From Pirellulales bacterium (GTDB lineage: Bacteria > Planctomycetota > Planctomycetia > Pirellulales > JAEUIK01), in the NCBI GenBank assembly GCA_019636335.1, contig JAHBXR010000037.1, positions 1 through 41,767 of the forward strand: a DNA stretch of 41,767 nucleotides, written 5' to 3'. Numbering within the stretch: the first letter of the stretch is position 1; every line of letters begins with the position of its first letter. A program made the position numbers and the translations under genes. The notes beneath the pieces were generated by a model. It saw only the letters and a list, made by a program, of their open reading frames with translations, searched no databases and was not told the origin of the DNA. Below, in pieces: positions 22,995 to 31,824 of the stretch.

Positions 22995-25889
22995 ATGTTT
23001 CCGGTCGGTCGATGTTGCGTGCTTCTCGTGGGTGTCTTGCTCGGCGCGGCGCCGCTTCGCGCTGAAGAGGGCGCGACGGTTGCCGCTGCCACCGAACCGA
23101 ACGAGTATAGCGATTTCATCCGCCCACTGTTTGCCCAGCGCTGCTTTGCCTGTCACGGAGCGTTACGGCAACAGTCGGGCCTGCGACTCGACTCGGCCGC
23201 GTCGACCATTGCCGGCGGAGAGAGCGGACCCGCCGTCGCCGCCGGCAAGAGCGCCGAAAGTCTACTCGTCGATGCGCTGCGTGGCACGGCCGGCTTCCGC
23301 ATGCCCCCCGAAGATCACGGCGAGCCGCTCGCCGAGGAGCAGATCGCACGGATCGAGGCATGGATCGACGCCGGCGCGTCCGTCCCGGCACAAGACGAGC
23401 CGGAGCGCGACCCTCGCGATCATTGGGCGTTTCGCGCCATCGCACGGCCTGACGTTCCTCCGGTCGAGGACGCCGCGTGGCAGGAGAATGCCATCGATGC
23501 CTTCATCGCGGCGGCGCACGCGCGCGAAGGTTTGACGGCGGTTTCAGAGGCGCCACGCCACATCTGGCTGCGGCGTGTCTATTGCGATCTCGTCGGCTTG
23601 CCCCCGACTTCGGAAGAACTGGCGGCCTACCTGGCTGACGATTCCCCCGAGGCCGAAGCCACGGTCGTCGATCGCCTGCTGGCCAGTCCGCAATATGGCG
23701 AGCGCTGGGGACGGCACTGGATGGACGTCTGGCGCTACAGCGACTGGTATGGTCGCCGCAGCGTGCCCGACGTGATGAACAGCTATCCCACCATCTGGCG
23801 CTGGCGCGACTGGATCGTTCAATCGCTGAACGAGGATCGCGGCTACGACCGCATGGTGCGCGAGATGCTCGCCGGCGACGAGATCGCCCCCGAGGACGCG
23901 GAGACCACCGCGGCGACCGGGTTCATCGTGCGCAATTGGTTCAAGTGGAATTACAATCAGTGGAAGCGCGACCTGGTCGAGCATACGTCGAAGGCCTTTC
24001 TTGGGCTGACGATGAATTGCGCCCACTGTCACGATCACAAGTATGACCCGATCAGCCAGGAAGACTACTTCCGCCTGCGGGCCTGCTTCGAGCCGCTCGA
24101 GCTGCGGCACGATCGCGTGGTGGGCGAGGCCGATCCGGGGCCGTTCAAGAAGTACATCTACGCAGAATCGTATGGCCCGATCGCCTCGGGCATGATCCGC
24201 GTGTTCGACGAGCAACTCGACGTGCCGACGTACATGTACGCGCGTGGCGACGAGCGAAACAAGATTGAAGGTCGGTCGCCCGTCGAGCCCGACGTACCCA
24301 CGGCGCTTGCGGGCAGCTTCCAAGTGGCGCCGGTGTCGTTGCCCGCGCGGGGCTGGTACCCGGGTCTCAAGGGGTTCATCCAAACCGAGGATCTGGCCGT
24401 CGCGGCCAAGGCGTTGCAAGAGAGCGAGGCGGCACTCGCCGGGGCACGCCAGGCATGGCAAGGCGTCGAGCAACAGCTTGCGGCCAGCGAAACCAAGGCC
24501 ACCGCGGGGGCGGCCACGGCAGGCGCGCCTGCCACGGTCACGCTATCGCCGGAAGCAGTGGAACTGGAACGAGCCAAGCTTCGCCTGGCCGAGTCCGGGG
24601 CACTCGCGGCGCGCACGCGGCACGATTCGCTCGCCGCGCGTATCGCCGCGGAGAACGCACGCTACTTGCCGGAAGATCCCAGTGTCGCACCGGAAGACGC
24701 GGCGCTCGAGGAGCTTGCCCGCGCCGCCGCGCGAGCCGAACGCATGGCTGTACTGGCCGCCGCTCGCCAGCAAGAGACCGACGCGCGACTCAAGCTGGCC
24801 ACCGCCCAGGCGCAGCCGAATTCCGATGCGGCCGCCCAAACCGCGAACGTCACAAAGCTCGCAGACGACGTGCGGCAGGCAGGCGATGCGGTCGAGGCGG
24901 CGTGGTCCGCCCTGGCCGCCGATAGCACGGATTACGCTCCTCTCGGCCCACAGTACCCGCGCCAAAGCACGGGCCGGCGCACGGCGCTTGCCCAGTGGAT
25001 CACGTCGGAAGAGAACACGCTCACAGCCCGCGTGGCGGCCAATTACCTGTGGATGTGGCACTTCGGCCGGCCGCTGGTCGAATCGGTGGCCAATTTCGGG
25101 CGCAGCGGGAAGGAACCCTCGCATCCCGAACTGCTCGACTGGCTGGCCAGCGAATTGCGCGAGAACGGCTGGCGGATGAAGCCACTGCACCGCACGATGG
25201 TCTTGAGTCGCGCGTATCGCTTGGATTCGGCGATGGGCGGACAGGCTGGCGAAAACCTGCGGCTCGATCCCGACAATCGCTGGCTGTGGCACTTTCCGCG
25301 CCGGCGGATGGAGGCCGAGGAGGTGCGCGACAGCGTGCTCTACGTCACGGGGGGATTGGACCTGACCCAGGGAGGCCCAGAGATCGACCACGTCGAGGGA
25401 CTCACCAGCCACCGGCGCAGCATGTACTTCGCGCAGCATGGCGAGGGCAAGATGCAGTTTCTCGAGTTGTTCGATGGCGTCAACGTCTGCGACAGCTATC
25501 GGCGGACCACGTCGGTCATGCCGCAGCAGGCCCTGGCCCTGGCGAACAGCGAGCTGTCATGGCGACAAAGCCGGCTGGCAGCGCAGGCCCTGCTCGATGC
25601 AGTGAGGCAGCAAGGCGCCACGGCCGGAAACGAGCGCAACACAGCCATCCTCGAGCGCGCCTTCGTCCAGATCCTCGGCCGTACGCCCCGCGAATCAGAA
25701 CGTCGCGCCACGCACGAGTTTCTCGCCCAGCAGCGGGCACTGTTCGCCACGTTGCCTCCCCCGGCAGAGGACACGCCTCCCGCGGATACGGCGCCAGGAA
25801 CCGCGCCCTCGTCCGATGCCGAGACACGGGCCGTCGAGAATCTCATCCATGCCCTACTGAACCACCATGACTTCGTGACGATCCACTAA
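22995..25889 (+). CDS. Secreted PSCyt1-DUF1549-DUF1553 protein with coiled-coil insert
   Basis: 964 residues. Signal peptide MFPVGRCCVLLVGVLLGAAPLRA. GGGAG sits about 10 bases before the ATG. PSCyt1 begins at once with haem motif CFACH at 50-54 and GLRLDSAASTIAGGESGP, with RMPPED and EEQIARIEAWIDAGA closing it. DUF1549 spans about 165-380 and holds CAHCHDHKYDP (342-352). Residues 465-650 form an Ala/Glu/Lys/Arg-rich coiled coil split by a short Ala/Gly/Thr linker. DUF1553 spans about 655-945 (TARVAANYLWMWHFGRPLVES, HPELLDWLASEL, MPQQALALANSEL). Exported; biochemical role unknown. The DUF1501 partner follows after 4 bases. Confidence 0.93.
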   Translation: MFPVGRCCVLLVGVLLGAAPLRAEEGATVAAATEPNEYSDFIRPLFAQRCFACHGALRQQSGLRLDSAASTIAGGESGPAVAAGKSAESLLVDALRGTAGFRMPPEDHGEPLAEEQIARIEAWIDAGASVPAQDEPERDPRDHWAFRAIARPDVPPVEDAAWQENAIDAFIAAAHAREGLTAVSEAPRHIWLRRVYCDLVGLPPTSEELAAYLADDSPEAEATVVDRLLASPQYGERWGRHWMDVWRYSDWYGRRSVPDVMNSYPTIWRWRDWIVQSLNEDRGYDRMVREMLAGDEIAPEDAETTAATGFIVRNWFKWNYNQWKRDLVEHTSKAFLGLTMNCAHCHDHKYDPISQEDYFRLRACFEPLELRHDRVVGEADPGPFKKYIYAESYGPIASGMIRVFDEQLDVPTYMYARGDERNKIEGRSPVEPDVPTALAGSFQVAPVSLPARGWYPGLKGFIQTEDLAVAAKALQESEAALAGARQAWQGVEQQLAASETKATAGAATAGAPATVTLSPEAVELERAKLRLAESGALAARTRHDSLAARIAAENARYLPEDPSVAPEDAALEELARAAARAERMAVLAAARQQETDARLKLATAQAQPNSDAAAQTANVTKLADDVRQAGDAVEAAWSALAADSTDYAPLGPQYPRQSTGRRTALAQWITSEENTLTARVAANYLWMWHFGRPLVESVANFGRSGKEPSHPELLDWLASELRENGWRMKPLHRTMVLSRAYRLDSAMGGQAGENLRLDPDNRWLWHFPRRRMEAEEVRDSVLYVTGGLDLTQGGPEIDHVEGLTSHRRSMYFAQHGEGKMQFLELFDGVNVCDSYRRTTSVMPQQALALANSELSWRQSRLAAQALLDAVRQQGATAGNERNTAILERAFVQILGRTPRESERRATHEFLAQQRALFATLPPPAEDTPPADTAPGTAPSSDAETRAVENLIHALLNHHDFVTIH

Positions 25890-25893
25890 GACC

Positions 25894-27396
25894 ATGACTC
25901 GCTCGAGCGCCCGATCATCTTGCGGACCCGCCTGCGGCAGCATTCGTCGCCGGACCTTTCTGGCCGACCTGGGCATGGGTTTTACCGGATTGGCCCTGGG
26001 ATCGATGCTGGCGAGCGACGGGTGCCTGCGCGCCGCCGAATCTTCTACAGCCGCGACCTTGCCCGGCGGTCTGCACCACGCGCCGCGCGCCAGCCGCGTG
26101 ATCTGGGTCTTTTGCTCGGGGGGCTACAGCCATCTCGAAACATTTGACCCCAAGCCGGCGCTCAACCGCTATGCGGGCTTGACCTACGACACTACCGACA
26201 GCGAGAACCCGCAAAAGTCGCCGCTGTTTCTCGCGCGGTCGCGCTCGGTGGTCGGCTTCGATCGCGAGGTCTACTCGAAGATCATGCCCCTGCAAGTCGG
26301 CTTCGCGCCGCGCGGGCAAAGCGGCATCGAAATGTCCGATTGGTGGCCCCATCTGGCCGGCCAGGTGGACGACATCTGCTTCGTCCGCTCGATGTATACC
26401 ACCGACAACGACCATGCCGCCGAATTCCAGATGCACCACGGCCGGCACGCGCTCGACGAGATTCAGCCCACGCTGGGCTCATGGATTCACTACGGCCTGG
26501 GAACGCTGAACGAGAACCTGCCGCAGTTCGTCTTCCTGGGCGAGTTCAGCGATAGCCGCGTGAAGCAGAACTTCGGAGCCGACTATCTCGGACCGCAACA
26601 CGCCGGCGTGCAGCTTTCGCTCGAGCCGGGCAAATCACTCCCCTTCGCCCAGCGCGGCGCGGGCGTGCTCGAGCTTGAGCAGGAGCAGCAGTTCGCCTAC
26701 ATCCGCCAGTTGGGCGAACTGGCCGCGGTCGAGTATCCCGACGACGAGCAGCTTCGCGCTCGGATCAAGTCGTACGAGTTGGCCTTCCGCATGCAGATGT
26801 CGGTGCCCGAGGCGCTCGATTTGGACCGCGAGACGGCCGAGACGCAGAAGCTCTACGGCCTGGACGAAGAGGCCACGGCGCCGGCCGGGCGGCGGTTGCT
26901 CGCCGCGCGGCGCCTCGCCGAGCGCGGCGTGCGTTACACGCTCGTCTATGCCTCGGGCTACGGCACCTGGGATTCGCACCAGGACTTGAAGAATCTGCAC
27001 GCCAAGCGCTGCAGCGAGGTGGATCGCCCCATCGCCGGCCTGCTGGCCGATCTCAAACGCCGCGGCATGTGGGACGACACGCTGGTGGTCTTCTGCACCG
27101 AGTTCGGCCGCACGCCCGCCGTGCAGGATGGCAAGCTCGCGCCCGCCGCCACGGGGCGCGATCATCATCCGCACGGCTTCACCATCTGGCTGGCGGGCGG
27201 GGCGGTGAAGGGGGGCTACGTCCACGGCGCGACCGACGAGCTGGGCTTCCACGCCGTGGAGCATCCCCACTACGTGACCGATTTGCACGCCACCGTGCTG
27301 CACGCCTTGGGGCTCGACTCGCGGCGGCTGGAGATCCCCGGCCGCAAACGTCTCGACGCCGACCACGGCCGGCCGATCATGGATCTCTTCGCGTGA
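25894..27396 (+). CDS. DUF1501 family protein with Tat signal
   Basis: 500 residues, starting 4 bases after the stop of the PSCyt1/DUF1553 gene. Tat signal at SIRRRTFLADLGMGFTGLALG (Arg 18-20). Sulfatase/phosphatase-like family signatures: SGGYSHLETFDPKP near the front, FCTEFGRTPAVQDGK, GRDHHPHGFTIWLAGGAVKGG and HYVTDLHATVLHALGLD. These His/Asp-rich motifs are the conserved family positions. The substrate is unknown. It ends tail to tail with the next DUF1501 gene, with only 18 bases between them and no room for a full terminator. Confidence 0.94.
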   Translation: MTRSSARSSCGPACGSIRRRTFLADLGMGFTGLALGSMLASDGCLRAAESSTAATLPGGLHHAPRASRVIWVFCSGGYSHLETFDPKPALNRYAGLTYDTTDSENPQKSPLFLARSRSVVGFDREVYSKIMPLQVGFAPRGQSGIEMSDWWPHLAGQVDDICFVRSMYTTDNDHAAEFQMHHGRHALDEIQPTLGSWIHYGLGTLNENLPQFVFLGEFSDSRVKQNFGADYLGPQHAGVQLSLEPGKSLPFAQRGAGVLELEQEQQFAYIRQLGELAAVEYPDDEQLRARIKSYELAFRMQMSVPEALDLDRETAETQKLYGLDEEATAPAGRRLLAARRLAERGVRYTLVYASGYGTWDSHQDLKNLHAKRCSEVDRPIAGLLADLKRRGMWDDTLVVFCTEFGRTPAVQDGKLAPAATGRDHHPHGFTIWLAGGAVKGGYVHGATDELGFHAVEHPHYVTDLHATVLHALGLDSRRLEIPGRKRLDADHGRPIMDLFA

Positions 27397-27414
27397 CGCC
27401 GCTGCCCAGGCCGA

Positions 27415-28854
27415 TCAACCGAAGATCGACGTCACCGGCGTGCCCCCATCGACGATCGGGTGCGGCCGGTCCGAGGCGTCGAGCAAACGCAGTTCGTGCG
27501 GGATGCCGAGCGCGTGATAGATCGTTGCCGCGAGATCCTCGGGCGACGTGGGAGGCGACATCGCGTAGGCCGCGTCGCGATCGGTCTCGCCATAGATGCT
27601 GCCGCCGCGGATGCCGGCGCCTGCCAGCACGGCGGGAAAGAGCGTGCTCCAGTGTCCACGGCCCCAGGCGCCCGTGGCCTGCGGCGTGCGTCCCATCTCC
27701 CCCAGGGCGACGACCAACGTCTCGTCCAGCAGCCCACGCTCGTCGAGATCGGTGAGCAATGCCGCCAACGCCTGATCGAACGTCGGCAGCAGATGATGCT
27801 GCACGTCGGCGCTGTTGAGGTGCGAATCCCAACTATAACCGTCGACGGCGTCGTAGTGGACCGTGACGAAACGGACGCCCGCCTCGACCAGCCGCCGCGC
27901 CATCAGGCACGACTGCCCGTAGAGGTGCCGCCCGTATTTGTCGCGCAGGGCATCGGGCTCGCGGCGAATGTCGAGCGCCGCGCGCGTCTTGTCGGACGAG
28001 ACGAGTCCCAGGGCACGCGACTGGAATTGGTTCCAGTTGCGAATCGACTTTTCTTCGTCGATCTGGCGACGGCCGACGTCGAACTGTTCGAGCAACGAAC
28101 GGCGGCGATCAAGCCGATCGATCGTCAGCGCGTCCTGCTGCACGAGCCCCTGAATCTGGAACGTGAGCTCCTCGTCACTGCACGTGCGCCAGTAGGGGTT
28201 GTCCTTATCGTCCTTCTTGCGGACGTCGGTGTTGAGCGGATCGTAGCCGCGCCCCAGCCAGCCGGCGTATTGGCCGGGGCGACGATATTGCCCCTGCTGC
28301 TCGAGCCCCCCCAGCCGATTCGGCACGCAGACGTAGCTCGGCAGATCGCCGCCGGGACCGAACGTGCCCTGCTGCGCCAGGTACTCGACCACCGAGCCCA
28401 TCGCGGGCCAGTCGTTGGGGGTCGAGTCGAAACCGCCGCCAATCGGGATCTGCCAACGGTGCCCCGTCTGGATGTAGTGGCCGCCGCCACTGTGATCGTT
28501 GTAGCTGTGCGACATCGTCTTGATGACGCAAAACTTGTCGGAGACCTGGGCCAAATTCGGCTGATGCTCGCAGATGCGCAGGCCCGGCGTACGCGAGTCG
28601 ATCGGCTGGAAGGGCCCTCGGATCTTCTCGGGGGCCTCGGGCTTGAGATCGAACGTTTCGAGCTGACTCGGCCCGCCGAACAGCATGAGAAAGATGACCG
28701 ACTTCGCCCGCGCAGCGCGCGTGGGCTGCACCGACTCGGCCGCCAGCAGCTTGGGCAGGCTGAGCCCCAACAGGCCGGCGCCCCCGGCTTGCAGCAGATG
28801 GCGCCGCGTGATGCCGGCGCACGTCGTGCGATGGTGGCCCAAGATGGAAAACAT
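27415..28854 (-). CDS. DUF1501 family protein with Tat signal, without cytochrome partner
   Basis: 479 residues. Tat signal ITRRHLLQAGGAGLLGLSLPK (Arg 17-18). The front motif is LFGGPSQLETFDLKP. The usual EFGRTP is replaced by LGEMGRTPQATG, followed by GRGHWSTLFPAVLAGAGIRGG, and the end is PEDLAATIYHALGIP...PIVDGGTPVTSIFG. This subfamily is common in planctomycetes. Unlike the other three DUF1501 genes here, its upstream neighbour on the same strand is the GHL10 fusion gene, 114 bases away, not a PSCyt1/DUF1553 gene. It is convergent with the preceding DUF1501 gene. Confidence 0.93.
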   Translation of the reverse strand: MFSILGHHRTTCAGITRRHLLQAGGAGLLGLSLPKLLAAESVQPTRAARAKSVIFLMLFGGPSQLETFDLKPEAPEKIRGPFQPIDSRTPGLRICEHQPNLAQVSDKFCVIKTMSHSYNDHSGGGHYIQTGHRWQIPIGGGFDSTPNDWPAMGSVVEYLAQQGTFGPGGDLPSYVCVPNRLGGLEQQGQYRRPGQYAGWLGRGYDPLNTDVRKKDDKDNPYWRTCSDEELTFQIQGLVQQDALTIDRLDRRRSLLEQFDVGRRQIDEEKSIRNWNQFQSRALGLVSSDKTRAALDIRREPDALRDKYGRHLYGQSCLMARRLVEAGVRFVTVHYDAVDGYSWDSHLNSADVQHHLLPTFDQALAALLTDLDERGLLDETLVVALGEMGRTPQATGAWGRGHWSTLFPAVLAGAGIRGGSIYGETDRDAAYAMSPPTSPEDLAATIYHALGIPHELRLLDASDRPHPIVDGGTPVTSIFG

Positions 28855-28968
28855 AAGAACCGCTCGCCTCGAGGTCCCCGGCGGTATCAGGTAGGAAGTA
28901 TCAATGTAGCTGGCGGCGACTAGGGAAACAAACTCTTCCCAAAATTCTCGCGTACAGCGGCGCTCGTG

Positions 28969-31620
28969 CTACTTCGGCAAACCCTGGCTCAATTGCGCGA
29001 GTCCAGGCGAAGCGAGCAGTTCGGGAAGAAATGGTTGCGCCGCCCCCCAATTGAAGAGCGATACCCCTTCGATGCCTGCCTGCTTTGCGCGAACGAAATA
29101 CTTTTCCATTTCGGCCACAGAATCGATCGCGCCATGGCTGGTCTTGATTCCCAGCGCAAACGTGATGCGGGCGGTACCTCCGCTCGCATCGCGCAGTTCG
29201 AGGGCTCGCCTCAGGCGTTCGGAGAACACCTCGAGGTAGCGTTCTCGATAGTTCGCCGGATAGCAGTAGCCCGAGATATCGACGAGATCGACATAACCGC
29301 GCTCGATCCAGGTAGGCCACGGCTGCGCTACCAGATGATCTTGAGCCACGTGGGGCCCCCAGGAGTAGACGCCAAGTTGCAAATTGGGGCGAATCGCTCG
29401 TGCCGCTTCGTGGATCTCCTGCATCAGCAGAGTGAGTTGGTCCTCCTTGAACTGCTGCGCGAGGCGGCGCGCGTCAGCCTCGTCGGCCGGCTGTTGCACG
29501 GCAAGGAACTGTTCGAGCGCCGCCTGTCCCGCGACATCGAGCTGCCACGGACGATTGAAGTAGCGCAAGTAGTCCAGCATCAACCCATCAGGCTGATACT
29601 TTCGCACGATTTCGCTGACCGCGGCGACGATCCACCGCCGTGCTGCGGGATGAGCGGGCGAAATGAACCCGAGCGGCTTGCCCTCCGGATCGCGAATTGC
29701 CCAATCGGGATGGTCGAGCAGGATGCCCTGCGGTTCGAAATGTCCCGATGAGCAGACACAGACGACCGGCCACACCGAAAGCCGCCGCTGGTGCGCGCCT
29801 TGCACAAAGAGGTGCAAGGGATCCCACTGGCCAAAGGTGTGCCGGGCGACGATCTCGCTGAGATAATTGGCACTCCACGAGCTCGTGTTCGCATAAGGCA
29901 TCACGACATGGAGCGGCGAGCGAAAGTCGTCCAATGTCTTTTCGATGGCGGCCTCGCGTTCCGCCGGCGCCGACTGCCGATCGAACGTACGGCTCATATC
30001 GAGATACGCAGCCACAAATGGCTGCGTCGCACGTGTGTCCTCTACCTTGGCGTCGCCCCGGACTTGTAACTTTCCACGTCCCGGCCCAAACACGCCGCGT
30101 TGGTTGCAGATTGTCCGTGGTTCTGCGAAGGCAACCGGCTTCGCCTCGCAGGGAGTTTCTCCCAAAAGTTCATCGTCCTGATACACGGCCAGACGCCGAC
30201 CGTCGAAATCGAAGCGGAACTTTGTCGGGCCCTGTTTCCAGAGGAAAGGCACGGCCAGATTCCCTGGTCGGCGATAGCGATACACCGCCCCATATTCCTT
30301 CCACTTGCCATCGGCCAGAAAGGTGAACTTTTCTTCGTAGGGATTGGGACCCTTCGCCGAAGTGGAGATGTAGAGCGAATCGCCCAGCGGTACCATGCTC
30401 GTCACGCGCTGCCCCCAGCGGTTCAGCACGGAATCGAGACGTTTCGTCTCTTCTTCATAAGGATGAGTCGTCTGATCGGTGGGCGCGGGATGCGTGAACA
30501 TGCGCCCGACGAAATGCCACGGAGCGGCACGATCCTCGAGTCGCCAGACTTCGCCCCACGGCCAGACCCCCACGTGCAACGCGCCGCTGTAGATCGCCAT
30601 GGTCTGCGCTTCGCGAGCATGGCGGCTTACGCCGGCCATGACGGGCGGTTGTCCGGCAAGCAATTCGAGCGAGTCGCGACGATAGGCGAGCAGTTCGCCC
30701 GTGGGGTAGTGCCCCAGCAGCAAATCGTCTCCGTGGTCGATAGTGGAATAAACCTGGTAGCTTTGCCCATTCGGTTCGCGCAACGTCTTCCAGACGTTTC
30801 CATCGAAAACGTAGACGCCACCGATGTTGCTCACCGCCACGAGATCGACCCGATCCGCACCATGCTGGCCGAAGGCATAGATGAACTCGCCCGGAGTACG
30901 CAACTCGAGATGGATGCCTGTCTCGGAACGAATCGGGACTGCATCATCGTGCCGCCAGCGATACGCGATCAATTCGTTCTCCGGCGGCTCGGCCGTGGCA
31001 GCGAACCGACGTAGCAGCAGGATGCCACCGGCATAGTAATACTCGCCAAGGCGGCCCTCTTGCTCGTCGAGCGCAAGGATCGTTCTGTCCTTGAAGGTGA
31101 CGTGGCGCTCGTGAACCGTGAGCACCCCGTCGGACACCTCGCTACTGAACGGTACCGTTGCGTCATCACTCTGCCAGGCGGCTGTCACAGGGTTCCACAC
31201 CCGCAGTCGGCCGTCGTTGCCCCCGCGACCGATGGAATAGAGTCTCCCACGAAAGCCAAACAGATACGTGCCCGCGTCGCTCGTGGGACGGGGCAGCAGT
31301 TCGAGCTTCGCAGGCTCGGGTTCTTCGCAGCGCAAGAAGAACTGCAGCAAGCGGCGGTCGCTCCGATCTTGGGTGTTATAGGCGGCCGGAAATCCCGCCC
31401 CGGCATAAACCCGTCCCTCCGCGTCGACCGCTTCGAATAGGCTGCCCAGGTTCTGACCGAGATCCTCGCCCAGTTCGACTTCGACCGTGTGGCTGAAGGT
31501 CGCCGGACGTTCGGTCGAATCGTCGCTTCGAGCTCGAGGTTCGTCCCCGCTGGCAGAAGCGTTGAAAAGGAAAAGGATGCCCACGATGAGGGACATCCCC
31601 CGCGTCACAGAACCATTCAT
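28969..31620 (-). CDS. Secreted propeller-like/GHL10 (glycosyl-hydrolase-like) fusion protein
   Basis: 883 residues from the ATG at 31620, which has GAGGTG just upstream; the frame is open to 31737 but that start lacks a signal peptide. Signal peptide: MSLIVGILFLFNASASG. Residues about 40-500 are repeated beta-rich units with aromatic/Gly turns (YLFGFRGRLYSIG, YIYAFGQHG-like, GVYVFDGNVWKTL, LHVGVWPWGEVWRLED), resembling a six- or seven-bladed propeller. Residues about 530-880 match the GHL10 type: GILLDHPDWAIRDPEGKPLGF, SPAHPAARRWIVAAVSEIVRKY, PDGLMLDYLRYFNRP (acidic residues near 676-681), and YVDLVDISGYCYPANY. The predicted role is action on an extracellular polysaccharide or peptidoglycan. 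The neighbouring DUF1501 gene may be cotranscribed. Confidence 0.82.
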   Translation of the reverse strand: MNGSVTRGMSLIVGILFLFNASASGDEPRARSDDSTERPATFSHTVEVELGEDLGQNLGSLFEAVDAEGRVYAGAGFPAAYNTQDRSDRRLLQFFLRCEEPEPAKLELLPRPTSDAGTYLFGFRGRLYSIGRGGNDGRLRVWNPVTAAWQSDDATVPFSSEVSDGVLTVHERHVTFKDRTILALDEQEGRLGEYYYAGGILLLRRFAATAEPPENELIAYRWRHDDAVPIRSETGIHLELRTPGEFIYAFGQHGADRVDLVAVSNIGGVYVFDGNVWKTLREPNGQSYQVYSTIDHGDDLLLGHYPTGELLAYRRDSLELLAGQPPVMAGVSRHAREAQTMAIYSGALHVGVWPWGEVWRLEDRAAPWHFVGRMFTHPAPTDQTTHPYEEETKRLDSVLNRWGQRVTSMVPLGDSLYISTSAKGPNPYEEKFTFLADGKWKEYGAVYRYRRPGNLAVPFLWKQGPTKFRFDFDGRRLAVYQDDELLGETPCEAKPVAFAEPRTICNQRGVFGPGRGKLQVRGDAKVEDTRATQPFVAAYLDMSRTFDRQSAPAEREAAIEKTLDDFRSPLHVVMPYANTSSWSANYLSEIVARHTFGQWDPLHLFVQGAHQRRLSVWPVVCVCSSGHFEPQGILLDHPDWAIRDPEGKPLGFISPAHPAARRWIVAAVSEIVRKYQPDGLMLDYLRYFNRPWQLDVAGQAALEQFLAVQQPADEADARRLAQQFKEDQLTLLMQEIHEAARAIRPNLQLGVYSWGPHVAQDHLVAQPWPTWIERGYVDLVDISGYCYPANYRERYLEVFSERLRRALELRDASGGTARITFALGIKTSHGAIDSVAEMEKYFVRAKQAGIEGVSLFNWGAAQPFLPELLASPGLAQLSQGLPK

Positions 31621-31824
31621 GTCAGACACCTCGCTGTGCTGCCAATGTCGGGAGCATGCTGCACGCCCCGCTCGGAATTTGACATCCCGCAAACAATCTA
31701 GCAGGAAGAAGCGGGGTTCGTGCCGCCCGGCGGGCATCTCGTCGCAAGTCTGGTTACAATACAGCCCTTGCCAATAGGGGTCCGTCCGTGTCGATCTGCG
31801 CGGACCATCGCCCGGGAGCTTAAA

